A DNA stretch of 64,000 nt from Lotus japonicus (taxonomy: Eukaryota > Streptophyta > Magnoliopsida > Fabales > Fabaceae), in NCBI RefSeq assembly GCF_012489685.1, contig NC_080042.1, forward strand, positions 23,450,150 to 23,514,149, in the 5' to 3' direction. The translations under genes were made by a program, and so were the position numbers. Shown piece after piece: positions 42,808 through 52,585 of the stretch (position 1 is its first letter; the number at the start of each line of letters is the position of its first letter). The notes under the pieces are model-generated. The model worked only from the letters and a program-made list of their open reading frames with translations. It was not told the origin of the DNA and did not search any database.

Positions 42808-44562
42808 ACATTTGTGGATAAAACTTATATCAAGTTCATCAATCATGCAGTGACATGTGGCTACTATTTTTAATATAATAGTCAGGTTTAATAAATATGG
42901 GTTGTTTAAATGACGTATGAGAAATTTTGTATTAAATAACTCATCATGAGTCACATAAAATATAAGTGAGTTGAAATTTTCAATTTTATTTATTCATTTA
43001 TTTATAAAAAGATCATATTAGTCAATTGAATTAGTATTAATAACCTAAATGAATCATTTAGACAATCTGTAACAAATATCATTCATTTTTTAAAATAAAA
43101 TTCATTTCTCAAGTTTTAATGGAAAACCTTAGAAAATGGAGATAAACAACTATAAGTTTTTTCAACATTTGTATAAAGTCGTAGGAGTTTTGATATATAC
43201 ACACATCCACCTCTTTTCCATCTTCATTTTCTATTTATTTCTCTCCTTATACAGTTAAATCACCTATCTAATCTTTATTTTTCTCTTTTTTATTCATATC
43301 TCTTTTAGCTTATTCAATTAGGTATAATTATTCAAAGTCGCAGTGAATGGTTGTTATAGGCAAATAAAACGAGTGCACGTGTGCAGTTTCTCGAATTTGC
43401 TGCGCTACAAAATTAAAGTGATTTCCACATCGAAGGCGAGAATAATGTGCTGGGGTGCTTCCTGGAAAGAAGCCACGTACCCCCCTCTTTCCAGCAAATG
43501 CTGCACACTCTCTCAATCCTCATTGGCTTTCTCTATTCTGCCGTGGGACCAATCACAACGCTCCATCTATATGCCTCCCAGATACGCCACTTACCTCGCT
43601 GGTCCCACACCAACCGAATTGACAAAAGAAATTTGCCAATCACATCCCCACCTCTTCAAAATATATTTCAATCATCTTTCATCACCTATTTCTTCCACTA
43701 AGATTATAACACGCAATATTGAACGAATCATATAATACAATTATACGTTTAACCTGTATAAATTATTTTTTTACATCTGAATTATATTATAAGTAAAAAC
43801 AAAAAGATGTGATTATCTTTTTTACATTGAAAAAAATAAATTACACATTTGTGAATTGATATCTAAACTTTCTCCTCTCAAATTCATATCTAACATAACT
43901 CCTACCTTCAACTATTATTGGGGACAAAAATTGTGATTGAATCTGCATGTTAAATTATTTATGGTTAAATATATACTTTTGTCTATTTGAATTTTATAAT
44001 TTTTATTATACTCTCTAATTTTTTTAATAAAAAAGATACATAGACCACAATGCAACCAATTTTCGGACACTTTAGAACTTATTGCCTATTTTCTGTTTTT
44101 TTCAAAATAAATGGAAAATACAGCTCAAAATACGTTTTCTTTAAATAATCTCTAAAATATGACCAAAACAGAAAGAAAAAAAAGTCATGCATTTTTATTT
44201 TCACGGAGAATGAAAATGAGTTATATCACCGACTGGCGACTAGTCTATATCACCACCACCACCACCTTCATCTCACTATCATTGTCATCGTTACCACCGT
44301 TACCGACAAATCAGAACTAATATGCATGATAAAATGTCGTCGTCACCACCACGTCCTTTAAATTTTCTTACTATTATGACAAACAAATTATATGCATGAT
44401 AACCAAAACCCAAAACTGATGAATACGAACTCATGAATATGCCTTAATCTCAATGGAACTTTGACTTCAATTTCCTCTGAAGGGAAACATTGAACCTGAA
44501 CCTAACTGGTAAATGTGTTGAACTTTTTTTAATATTCTTCATGTCTATTTTATACATTATTA
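42808..44562. other. Intergenic region upstream of the host gene
   Basis: Mostly AT-rich. Segment 43440-43690 is richer in GC and carries two CCAATCACA boxes (43549, 43637) and a CAAAATATATTT TATA-like box near 43657. These resemble a promoter, but no coding region follows. A short CAC/ACC repeat lies near 44253-44273. No gene is supported. Confidence 0.45.
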
Positions 44563-44705
44563 AAAAAAATGTTAGTTGTTAGAAATATAATGTTAGTTGT
44601 TAGAAATATAATGTTATTCAATTAATCTCTCCTCCGGGTTCAAACCCGGGACCCTTCACCCTTCACCCCACCCAACCCTTATGTCCCTATAAGATTTTTA
44701 TTTAT
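44563..44705 (-). mobile_element. SINE-like sequence
   Basis: A box-B-like GGTTCAAACCC lies at 44638-44648, with the reverse of an AGGGTGAAGGGT segment next to it. Both also occur at 48190-48220 in the opposite orientation. Left of it the 21-bp stretch ATGTTAGTTGTTAGAAATATA is tandemly doubled. A tRNA-derived SINE is likely, but the borders are not firm. Confidence 0.4.
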
Positions 44706-44999
44706 TATTATATCACCTTATATATATATCTATTATTTTTTACTTCTATTCCTATTTTTATAATATCACTTATTATATCCATTATTCAAATTGTTATTAT
44801 ATCACTTAATTTTCACTTCTATTCCTATATTTTTTCATGTATGAGTGAATTTAGGTGTGACTAGCTAGATTTTAATTGTCATTCCTCATAACTCTCTTCA
44901 ATCATTTGTTGTGTATGCAGTATGCACCCATTTTAATCCTTTTGTAATAAAGTTTGGAACAGTAGGTATTCGAGGTGTACTATTCAGTGTTGCCCTAGA

Positions 45000-45005
45000 C
45001 ACGTG
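45000..45005 (+). promoter_or_regulatory. G-box CACGTG upstream of the DUF7950-like gene
   Basis: CACGTG lies 179 bp before the start codon. Such sites are bound by plant bZIP and bHLH factors. Between it and the ATG is a purine-rich (GAGA) leader, about 45079-45150, typical of plant 5' untranslated regions. Confidence 0.4.
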
Positions 45006-45183
45006 GTACTCCCTCATCCAGCCACCGTGCAGCCGTTATCATTATCGTTTCCGCTCCATCGCAGCAGACTGAACCGAAATAGAGAGAGAGAAAAACAAAC
45101 AAACGGAAGAGTAAGAGAAAGAGAGACAGATCTAAGTAAGAGCAAAGAAAATAAAACAACACTCTCTCTCAATCTCAACCTTG

Positions 45184-46056
45184 ATGGACGGTGGACACGT
45201 GTGGAGTAGTGTGCCAACTTTTGGAAGCGACGGTTCTCCCAGCGGCGGCGACAGAATACTCAACAACATAATGCTCCGGTTCCGCCCGATCGCGCCGAAA
45301 CCCGTCGCCGGATCCTCCGCATCCACCGCCGGTGAGTCTAGGGTGGACGCGTCAGTACTCCAAGGGAAGAGAACGAAAAGGAAGTACGTTCGGATTCGGA
45401 GGAACAGTGGATACGTCAGAAAGAACGGTAACAACAACAAATCCTCTGAAAAATCGGCGGAGAAAAAAGATGAGTTGGAAAACATGGCGGTTGTGACCCT
45501 GCAGTTGCTGCCGGAGAAGGACGCGCCGGAAAATGAAAATCCCTCGCCCGCCGCGGAGTCGTGGTGTAACAACGTCGATCTCGACCTAACCGTCGAGAAG
45601 ATTCAGATCCTGGAAGATCCGGAACCTCCGCGCGTGGCCGCGGCGGCGAAGGTGGTGGAGTCGTGGGTGACGGTGGAGAGCGTGACAGGCACGTGCATGG
45701 GTGGTGAGGGAGGAGGAGGAGGAGGGTTAGGGTGTACGGACGTTGAGAAAGTGAAGAGTCTGGAGACTGACACGTGTCCGGGGTTCGTGTCAGACGGTTG
45801 TTGCAGGGTGAGGTGGGTGAACGAAGCGTTCAAGAGGATGGTGGAGAGTGAGGAGATTGTGGTGTGGTTGAAAGTGAAGGAAGAGGTTATTGCATGGTGT
45901 TATTCGCACCCGGCGTTCACCTGCGGGGTGAGGCTGCAGTACACGTGGCGGAACGAGAAGTGCACGAAGATGGTGCCGTGTGATGTTTGGAGATTGGACT
46001 GTGGTGGGTTTGCATGGAGGTTAGACGTGAAAACTGCGCTTAGTTTGGGTCTCTGA
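45184..46056 (+). CDS. DUF7950-like plant protein, single exon (290 aa)
   Basis: This is the only convincing host gene in the window. The start at ATG 45184 (MDGGHVWSS) follows a GA-rich leader. Recognisable parts are LRFRPIAPKP at residues 31-40, a basic KRTKRKYVRIRRN at 62-74 that could be a nuclear localisation signal, an acidic middle, and a conserved C-terminal domain from about residue 160 (WVTVESVTGTC; VRWVNEAFKRMV at 209-220; VVWLKVKEE at 226-234; WRLDCGGFAWRLD at 269-281). A run of seven glycines in eight residues (173-181) is low-complexity. The motif set matches my memory of a plant family annotated as DUF7950, whose function is not established. No signal peptide or membrane segment is seen. 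GC content is much higher than in the flanks, typical of a real gene. Confidence 0.85.
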   Translation: MDGGHVWSSVPTFGSDGSPSGGDRILNNIMLRFRPIAPKPVAGSSASTAGESRVDASVLQGKRTKRKYVRIRRNSGYVRKNGNNNKSSEKSAEKKDELENMAVVTLQLLPEKDAPENENPSPAAESWCNNVDLDLTVEKIQILEDPEPPRVAAAAKVVESWVTVESVTGTCMGGEGGGGGGLGCTDVEKVKSLETDTCPGFVSDGCCRVRWVNEAFKRMVESEEIVVWLKVKEEVIAWCYSHPAFTCGVRLQYTWRNEKCTKMVPCDVWRLDCGGFAWRLDVKTALSLGL

Positions 46057-46737
46057 ATAATCACAAAAAACATACATGAGACATGACTATACATATATCT
46101 ATTCTATATATCTAGCTCAAGTTCTATGCAGGGTGGGTGGACAAGCACAAGCACAAGCTCAAGCACTCTGCACAGGAACGAACATGGTTAGGTATTATTC
46201 CAGCTGTTAGAGTTTCTGCTACTGTTTCAAGAAATTGTAAAATATCTAAAAAGGTACGGTGTGTGAGTGTTTTTTCATAATAGGTAATTAATCAGGTAAG
46301 GGAAGGAAGGAAGAAAGGTTTGGAAACTTGGTTGGGGATGATTGGTCCTTTCTTTTTGGAGAGTACTTGTATTCTCTTGGGAGTTGGGAGCAAGGAAAAA
46401 CTAAAAAGAATTTTAAAGTATAGGAGCTATGTGGCATGCAAAGTGCTCTACTGAAAAGTACTGCTACTCCATGTCTGTAGAACTACGGGTATTAAGTGTG
46501 TAACTGTGGTCGCTTCAATGCTTTGGGATTAAAAAAATGGTGGTAAATGTGTATAGTTATATTATATCTATATATGACTTATAACTGTATGCATAGGGAG
46601 GAGATTAAGGGAGATAAGGATAAAGAGGTAAGCACAAGTTTTGTGCCTATCTTCTTTGGTATTTCTATAATTCTACTAATTTAAGTGGGGACATGTGCAT
46701 GCATTAGGAAGGTAAAGCTCCAAAAGGAGCGGAATTA
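46057..46737. other. 3' flank of the host gene
   Basis: This probably holds the 3' untranslated region. The stretch is AT-rich with no ORF or known repeat. Several TATATCTA stretches occur near 46090 and 46560. Confidence 0.5.
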
Positions 46738-47018
46738 GGCCCCGTTTGAATAAACAGCTTAATTAAGCGCTTATGGTCATAAGCGCTTATGACATAAACG
46801 CTTATTCATAAGCTATTTTTAAAAATTTATTGAAATAAATTAAAAATAAGCTGTGTATAAGCATAAGCTGTTTTTCATAAGCTATCCTGAGTAGCTTATG
46901 AAAATAAGCTGAAAATAGCTTATGGCAGACCATAAGCTGTTTGCATAAGCTCTCCCAAACACTGACATAAGAGCTTATGCTGTCAGATAAGCTCAAATAA
47001 GCTCTTCCAAACTGGGCC
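46738..47018. mobile_element. Tourist-like MITE (281 bp)
   Basis: The ends GGCCCCGTTTG and CCAAACTGGGCC form inverted repeats flanked by TTA (46735-46737 and 47019-47021), the target duplication of PIF/Harbinger elements. The interior repeats AGCTTAT and ATAAGCT many times in both orientations, so most of the element can fold on itself. No coding capacity. Confidence 0.8.
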
Positions 47019-47021
47019 TTA

Positions 47022-48125
47022 ATCCGCACAAATATTTTTGTTTGCTTTTGACTCTAGTTTTGGTGTTCAAGAATCTGGGGTGTTACACTATTAGAGTTAC
47101 TATTATATATTTAGAGGCTGGTCAAGGGACATTAATAGAATAGGTATAATTATGGTAAACTACTTTCAGCGTGTAGTGTATAAAACAATTTGTGTTAAAA
47201 AATAATTTACTAATACTTGTCACACAATTTTTAGCATGTTTAGTCACAAATTTGTTAGTGTCATAAATAACAAACTTAATTATTTTATTGGGGGTTGTCT
47301 AAGTTATCTATGTGAGTTGTTTTTAGTTCAATGATCTATGTGGGTTGTCTAAATTATGATTACAAAATGTTTAAAATTTTTAATTCACGTATTTTAAATA
47401 TCAATAGTCTAACTACAAAATAAACAATTATTACATGGATAATCTTAGAAGTGTACACAAGAGAGATTGAGATAGTTATAGATGTCACTCACTCAGCCCT
47501 AATTATTGATCTAGTTTAACTTTGTAGACCCTAACTCATTCATGGACCTGAAACAACCCAACAACGTCCGGGTCCAATATAGACCGAGTCTATGTAAAGA
47601 CAGGTCCGAATGACCCGAGAGTAGTTAAATTTGTAATTGAAAAGTAAGGCCAGCATTTAAATTAAGGTAAACAAAATTTACTAAGGTAACTTCTAGTGCC
47701 CTTTCATAAATTATTCTACAAATTACAAGCTGGTATGCTGCACTATTTATTTTGTTGGTCTATATCTTAAACGACTTCCATTTTTATCCTAACAATTTTA
47801 ACTATGCAAGTCAGAGGTTGGGGTTTGAATTGGGTGGAAAAATAAAATGTATGATATGAATCTAGAACTTGAAACTTGAAAGATAAATGCATCAATCAAT
47901 GGTTAGTAAGGGAAAAAAGAAATAAAATACAAAATATTATAATGGTTTATTGTGTGTTTCTATTGATATAGTTTGAAAACAGTAATATTAACAGTGGTCT
48001 AGTTTTGCATGTAAGTAATAATAATTTCTAAATTAGAATGGACAGTAAAATTTAAGATGTGATCATACCTTAATAAAAAAAATAAAGAGTAGTAATTAAT
48101 GTTTATAGTATTAAAATGGATTTTT
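47022..48125. other. AT-rich intergenic region
   Basis: No ORF or repeat was recognised with confidence. GGGGTGTTACAC at about 47080 resembles the last bases of the Gypsy LTRs but has no other LTR sequence next to it. Confidence 0.5.
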
Positions 48126-48255
48126 AGTTGTCGGGGTTTGCTCAAGTGTAAGACTTAGAAGATATAAGGGATGATAAGGGGGAGGAATGAAGGGTGAAAG
48201 GGCTATGGTTCAAACCCTGGTAAACGAACTAATTTTCTAACATTACTTTTTTTGG
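48126..48255 (+). mobile_element. SINE-like sequence next to Gypsy element D
   Basis: A box-A-like GCTCAAGTGTAAG (about 48140-48152) and box B GGTTCAAACCC (48207-48217) are spaced as in tRNA-derived SINEs, followed by a T run at 48246-48252. It shares AGGGTGAAAGGG with 44660-44705. It joins the truncated end of the element D coding region at about 48255, so it may mark where the rest of D was lost. Confidence 0.4.
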
Positions 48256-48846
48256 TGTCATCGATATCGCTCCCGTGTCGGGCATCACACCAATGGTAAA
48301 CTCGGTTTCTCTTACCGATGGTAATCCAGGTACGTCTTCCGGAAATACATCAGTAAAATCTTGTACTATTGGTATGTTCCGTACGTCGCCATCATTCTTC
48401 ACCTCAGCTACGATAGAATTTACGAATGCTAAGGAACCCTTCCTTAGTGTGTACGAGTTCAGGTAATCCGAGATGCCTGAATCCAGAAATATCACGGTCT
48501 TATTAGCACAATCCAAGAGAGTATGGTATTGCGCCAACCAATTCATTCCCAAAATAACATCTAACTGTTCGAGCTCTAAACAAACGAGGTTTGCTAGAAA
48601 CTTCCGATCTTTATAGACCAACAGACACTGTAAACATGTCGTACGTGCAATTAAGCTACTGGTGGCAGGGGTCGATACCACCAAGTCAAAGGGTAACTCT
48701 ACAGTTAGCAACTCTAATCTCTTCGCACAATTCACGAGCCGCAGCCTGAGCAGCAGCCCCGTTAGCCTGCTGGGTCATCACTTGTGCCAGCTCGGCCATA
48801 GCCTGAGCAAGCTGAGCATTGGTTGGGTCTCGTTGTGGCAATAGAA
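48256..48846 (-). pseudogene. Gypsy element D: gag start fused by deletion to protease and RT start
   Basis: Minus strand. 48846-48740 encodes a gag N-terminus (PQRDPTNAQLAQAMAELAQVMTQQANGAAAQAAARE) whose ATG is replaced by TTG. It joins abruptly, in a different frame, to the end of the protease domain (RLELLTVELPFDLVVSTPA, LDVILGMNWLAQYHTLLDC), which continues to the start of RT (DTGAISMTP) and ends at 48256. Most of gag, the zinc knuckles and the DSG active site are missing. This is the remnant of a chromovirus-type element related to A and B but clearly distinct. Confidence 0.85.
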
Positions 48847-49083
48847 CCACAACTGAATGTCAGTTCCTCAATAATAGTAAATATCTTAATATAATCAATC
48901 ACTCAATTTTAAATATCATGACAATGATACCAATCACAAACAATCAGCAAACAACTTAGCACACAAGTTCTACCCAAATCTTGCTGCGGAAACCTAGAAA
49001 TCAATTCTACCCAAAACAAAAGCACAACCGAGTTCATAAACTTGTGTGCCCCAAACCCTAGTGCTCTGGTTTCTCAACCAGAG

Positions 49084-49095
49084 CTCTGATACCAC
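49084..49095 (-). promoter_or_regulatory. Primer binding site of element D
   Basis: On the minus strand this reads TGGTATCAGAGC three bases after the LTR end, as in elements A and B. Confidence 0.92.
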
Positions 49096-49430
49096 AATGT
49101 AACGCATCGATTTCTCGAGAGTTACACAGTAACCATTATCACAATTTTCACAAAGAGTTTTCGCCAATTAATTAAAATCTTGAATTAACGACAAACCATT
49201 TATTACGAAAACTCTCAACTTAGTTTTCACAAACATCCACACGTGAAATAAAAATCACATTAACCTTGGATTGATCATCCGGAACAAAACGTATAACCAC
49301 ATGTTTAAATCAAAATGTAAAGGTTACATCAAAAATCCAACTTATTTAAAAACTGAAATAAATAAGAATAGTTCAGTGCCCAATCGAGTCCCTCTCCCCA
49401 ACAATTCTAGAATAACACCTAACCCTTCCC

Positions 49431-49918
49431 TTAGTCTTCATCTCCGGAAGTTGTGTCAATATCCTGTACCGGTTCCCTTGAAAACTTCTCTCGCCTGTAA
49501 TCCAACAAACCTCGGTAGATTCCACCCGCACCCATTTCATACTGTTGCCATGCCGAATCGACCAAGCTTCTAGCTCTCAATTCATCATCCGATGGATCTT
49601 CCGAGTTCCAAGGCCTTCCCTCCAATGGTGGAAACTCTCTTCGTCCTCCGCCATAGATTCCGGCATCAGCTTTGAATCCACCGAATGCTCCCTCTCATCA
49701 TTTGGCACAAACTCTGAAGGATTCGTCTCCGGTTCAGACCTCATGTTCGACGACTGCTGTGAATCCACCTCAATAGGTATCTCGAAACGTTGTGGAGCAT
49801 ACGGGAGTCGTACTCTTCCGTTCATCAAATGGGTCTCGAGCCATTTTCCTTGCTGGTCAAAAAACCGAACTGCAGCACTGCCGACGTAGATTCGCAGGAC
49901 TCGGTGTTTGTCGGCCAC
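49431..49918 (-). pseudogene. LTR-ORF of element D (acidic protein, one frameshift)
   Basis: Minus strand. 49918-49577 encodes ADKHRVLRIYVG, RFFDQQGKWLETHL, RVRLPYAPQRFE and a long acidic part (PNDEREHSVDS, MAEDEESFHHW). After a frameshift near 49615-49620 the sequence continues in the frame 49625-49431 (NSEDPSDDELRARSL, ending TTSGDED). Just upstream the same frame reads DGAWV, so the region aligns with AWVIDPEDHR of the element A LTR-ORF and WVVDPADHR of element B. It ends about 330 bp before the LTR 3' end, comparable to 450-470 bp in B and A. The start codon is not clear. No known domain was recognised. Confidence 0.5.
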
Positions 49919-49982
49919 CCAAGCTCCGTCTCTACCCTCATCATGTAGAACGATATCCTAGGAATGGTCATCTGGGGTTAAG

Positions 49983-49996
49983 CCCCCCCCCCCCCC
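49983..49996. repeat. Run of 14 cytosines in the LTR of element D
   Basis: A homopolymer of this length is prone to sequencing and assembly error, so indels nearby should be read with caution. Confidence 0.9.
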
Positions 49997-50211
49997 AAAC
50001 AAACACATAGCACACAAGAGAAGGTCAACTTCCAAACAACAAATCTCAAGCATACATGCATATTAAGCATAACAGTGTAAATATCACATCACATGTTCTC
50101 TATCCGTTAGTTAGTTAACCTAAAGGCTCAGTTAGACTAACCGTTCCTCACCATCACACAACCACCTTTCTCCTTGGATCCATTTTCTATCATCCGCAGA
50201 TGAAGAATCAC

Positions 50212-50347
50212 TTGGGGACCAACACAGTCGACCCAAATCACGTGGAGACCAACACTGTCAATCCACAATCACATGGAGACCAACACAGTCAATCCATATC
50301 CCATGACTCATCATGGTTAATCACGTGGGACCAACACAGTCAACCAC
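50212..50347 (-). repeat. Tandem hairpins with constant 15-nt loop in the LTR of element D
   Basis: Four units share the loop GACCAACACWGTCRA but have different closing stems: TTGGG/CCCAA (50212-50236), GTGGA/TCCAC (50242-50266), ATGGA/TCCAT (50273-50297) and GTGG/CCAC (50325-50347). Between units 3 and 4 a further hairpin, CCATGA/TCATGG, lies at 50291-50306. Coordinates are on the plus strand; the element is read on the minus strand. Paired stem changes with a fixed loop are a covariation signature. Confidence 0.75.
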
Positions 50348-51463
50348 AAATCACCCTCGAGTGCAAGTACACCGTTTGTCTCTAACGACACCATCGTTCT
50401 CATAGTCCAAAGCCTATTTCTAGCACTATTACCATAATCATTCACACTACTTGCAAGCGAATGGTTCACAACTCTAGTCTCAAGTTACTAAAATTTAACA
50501 ACAGTAAACAGTTTTCATAAGTCTCAAAGGTAAAAGACCAGGCATCATTTATACATGTAACTTAGAAAATTAGGGCTTCACGCCCCTCATCATAAAATCA
50601 CGCATAACCCTAGAAGATTAGGGTTTTACGCCTCTCATCATAAAATCATAACACAAACTTGACATCATGCAATCTCATGTCACACGCCTACAACAAAGCT
50701 TCATGGCATCAAATCTTGACATCATACATAGCATGTTTTTCAATGAAGGGATCATATAAACATGGCAACCAACTCTTTTAAGAAAGAAAAACAACAAATT
50801 ATCATACCATCATGCATACATCAAAGGGTTCTACAAACATCAAGAATTTCACATAGCCTTCAAGATTTTCGCAGAGCATCATGGATTTATCAAGCATCAT
50901 CATATTCATAAGCATCAAAAATCGAGTATTTCACAAAACATGCATTAGAACGCAACCTTAAGACCTCTACCCGGACTGAAGTTGTAACACCCCGATTTCG
51001 GTGGCGTCACTTTAGTAACCAAAAGTAAACTTAATGCGGAAAAACGTGAAATATTTTTTTTTCGATAATAACTAAGACAAGACTGAATTAAATAAAACCC
51101 AACAATAACAATAATCAGAACTAATATACAATATATAAACAGCCCCCGCTGTAGTAGTAACCTCGTCACGAGTAAACCTCCAGTGACGGAAAGAAAAGTG
51201 TAACGCCCGAAGGCAAAAGGTACAATCCACAAGAAAGGTCAAGTGTCCGCAACACCATCCCTCAAAACTGAGAATAAGCTGGCCCATCGGCCTGAAGCAA
51301 GACCTCCTAAGTCCAACCAACTCTCTGTGATTCTCGTAAAGAACCACACAAAAAGCTATAGGTGGGAAACTACCCTGTCCCCAAAGAAAACAAATGATGT
51401 TCAGAGCTAAGACTCTACTCCTACACTAATCCCATCTCGAGGAGCTCACACCAGCACTAAAAC

Positions 51464-51625
51464 CTACATGCTAGCATGATCGTCGCCCGAATCTGAATCC
51501 AGAACGACCTAGTCTATGTACACCATCCGTCCTCCTCTCGCTACCGCGATACGCTCCAGTTCCCGCATCTCAACCTTAGTTCCTCCCGAAGGATGAACCA
51601 TCATGAATCAGCCCGCCAAAGACAT
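51464..51625 (-). pseudogene. Broken LTR-ORF in the family-B solo LTR
   Basis: From ATG 51625 on the minus strand this reads MSLAG, a stop where families A and B have tryptophan, then FMMVHPSGGTKVEM, a second stop, and an acidic end (VLDSDSGDDHASM) before TAG 51464. The DSDS segment recalls the acidic C-terminus of element A, which the short frame of element B lacks. It looks like an intermediate form of the same ORF. Confidence 0.45.
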
Positions 51626-52336
51626 CTGACAAAGGGCGTTTGTTCGCCAAAGCACACACAGAAGACGCGAGGGTCAACTCCAAAGAATTATGTAAATAAT
51701 AGCACCAATAAATATAAATAAGATAATAGCCACTTAGGCTTATAACTAGGGATAACATCCTAGGGTTGCATATTTCCACAAAGAATATAACGACTGTAAA
51801 TCACAGTTAACATGCATCAAGTAGAACTAACAAGTATCAAACACACTCATCAACTATATCAGTATGCATGTTGCATGAAATGATATGCAGGTTAACCCAG
51901 TCAACCAATATGCAATCCGGAACGGATGGGCATCAAACGGATCAATCCTAGCACCAGCCACGGTGGGACCATTTCTGCCCGCGTGCCTCTTACACCACAC
52001 AAAGGTAGCCAGATCAGCATAAAACCCGAAGGCCTGCCATTCGGTCTGCTACTAAGAGTCACCTAGCAGCGCTCTTACGCGGAAATCCCGGTCTTATAAC
52101 CATTTTGGAATCCGCCGTGGTCCGGTATCTCGCCGTGTTTAAACCACTTAATGAGTGCATGCAATGCAGTGATTAGCCAAACAACGTCTCCGACCTCACT
52201 CGACACGTCGCCACGTGTTCTAGCTAAATTAATGTCTTTAAAAGCTTACCCTAAGGTAAAGTCGATTCTGCGACAAAATACAATAATCATAAAATGAGTG
52301 CAACCACTCACGATGACTCTTCGGGTCATCAATACT

Positions 52337-52585
52337 CTCACGAAGTCTCACGCTTCAGTGAAGTTTCATGCTCTCACAAGGTCTCACGCCTCAGTGGAGT
52401 TTCATGCTTTCCACAAGGTCTCACGCCTCAGTGGAGTATCCCGCATTCACAAGGTCTCACGCCTCAGTGAAGCTTCATGCTGTTCACGAGGTCTCACGCC
52501 TCAGTGAAGGTCCATGCTTTCCACAAGGTCTCACGCCTCAGTGGAGTATCACGCATTCACAAGGTCTCACGCCTCAGTGAAGCTT
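52337..52585 (-). repeat. Seven tandem hairpin repeats in the family-B solo LTR
   Basis: On the plus strand the units read CAC(A/G)AGG or CACGAAG, then TCTCACG, then CCTCAGTG or CTTCAGTG. The unit with CACGAAG is also the one with CTTCAGTG, so the paired variation is preserved. The copy number is seven, as in element B. Confidence 0.85.

Noticed and set aside
43343..43735. 130-codon ORF in the intergenic region
   Set aside because: No recognisable domain, composition like the neighbourhood, and overlapped by another frame. The CCAAT and TATA-like boxes there look more like promoter sequence than coding sequence.
45132..45572. 146-codon antisense ORF over the host gene
   Set aside because: It is a shadow of the GC-rich coding sequence on the other strand. 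The plus-strand frame has family motifs and a proper leader.
47075..47090. GGGGTGTTACAC resembling an LTR terminus
   Set aside because: No other LTR sequence, primer site or target duplication is found around it.
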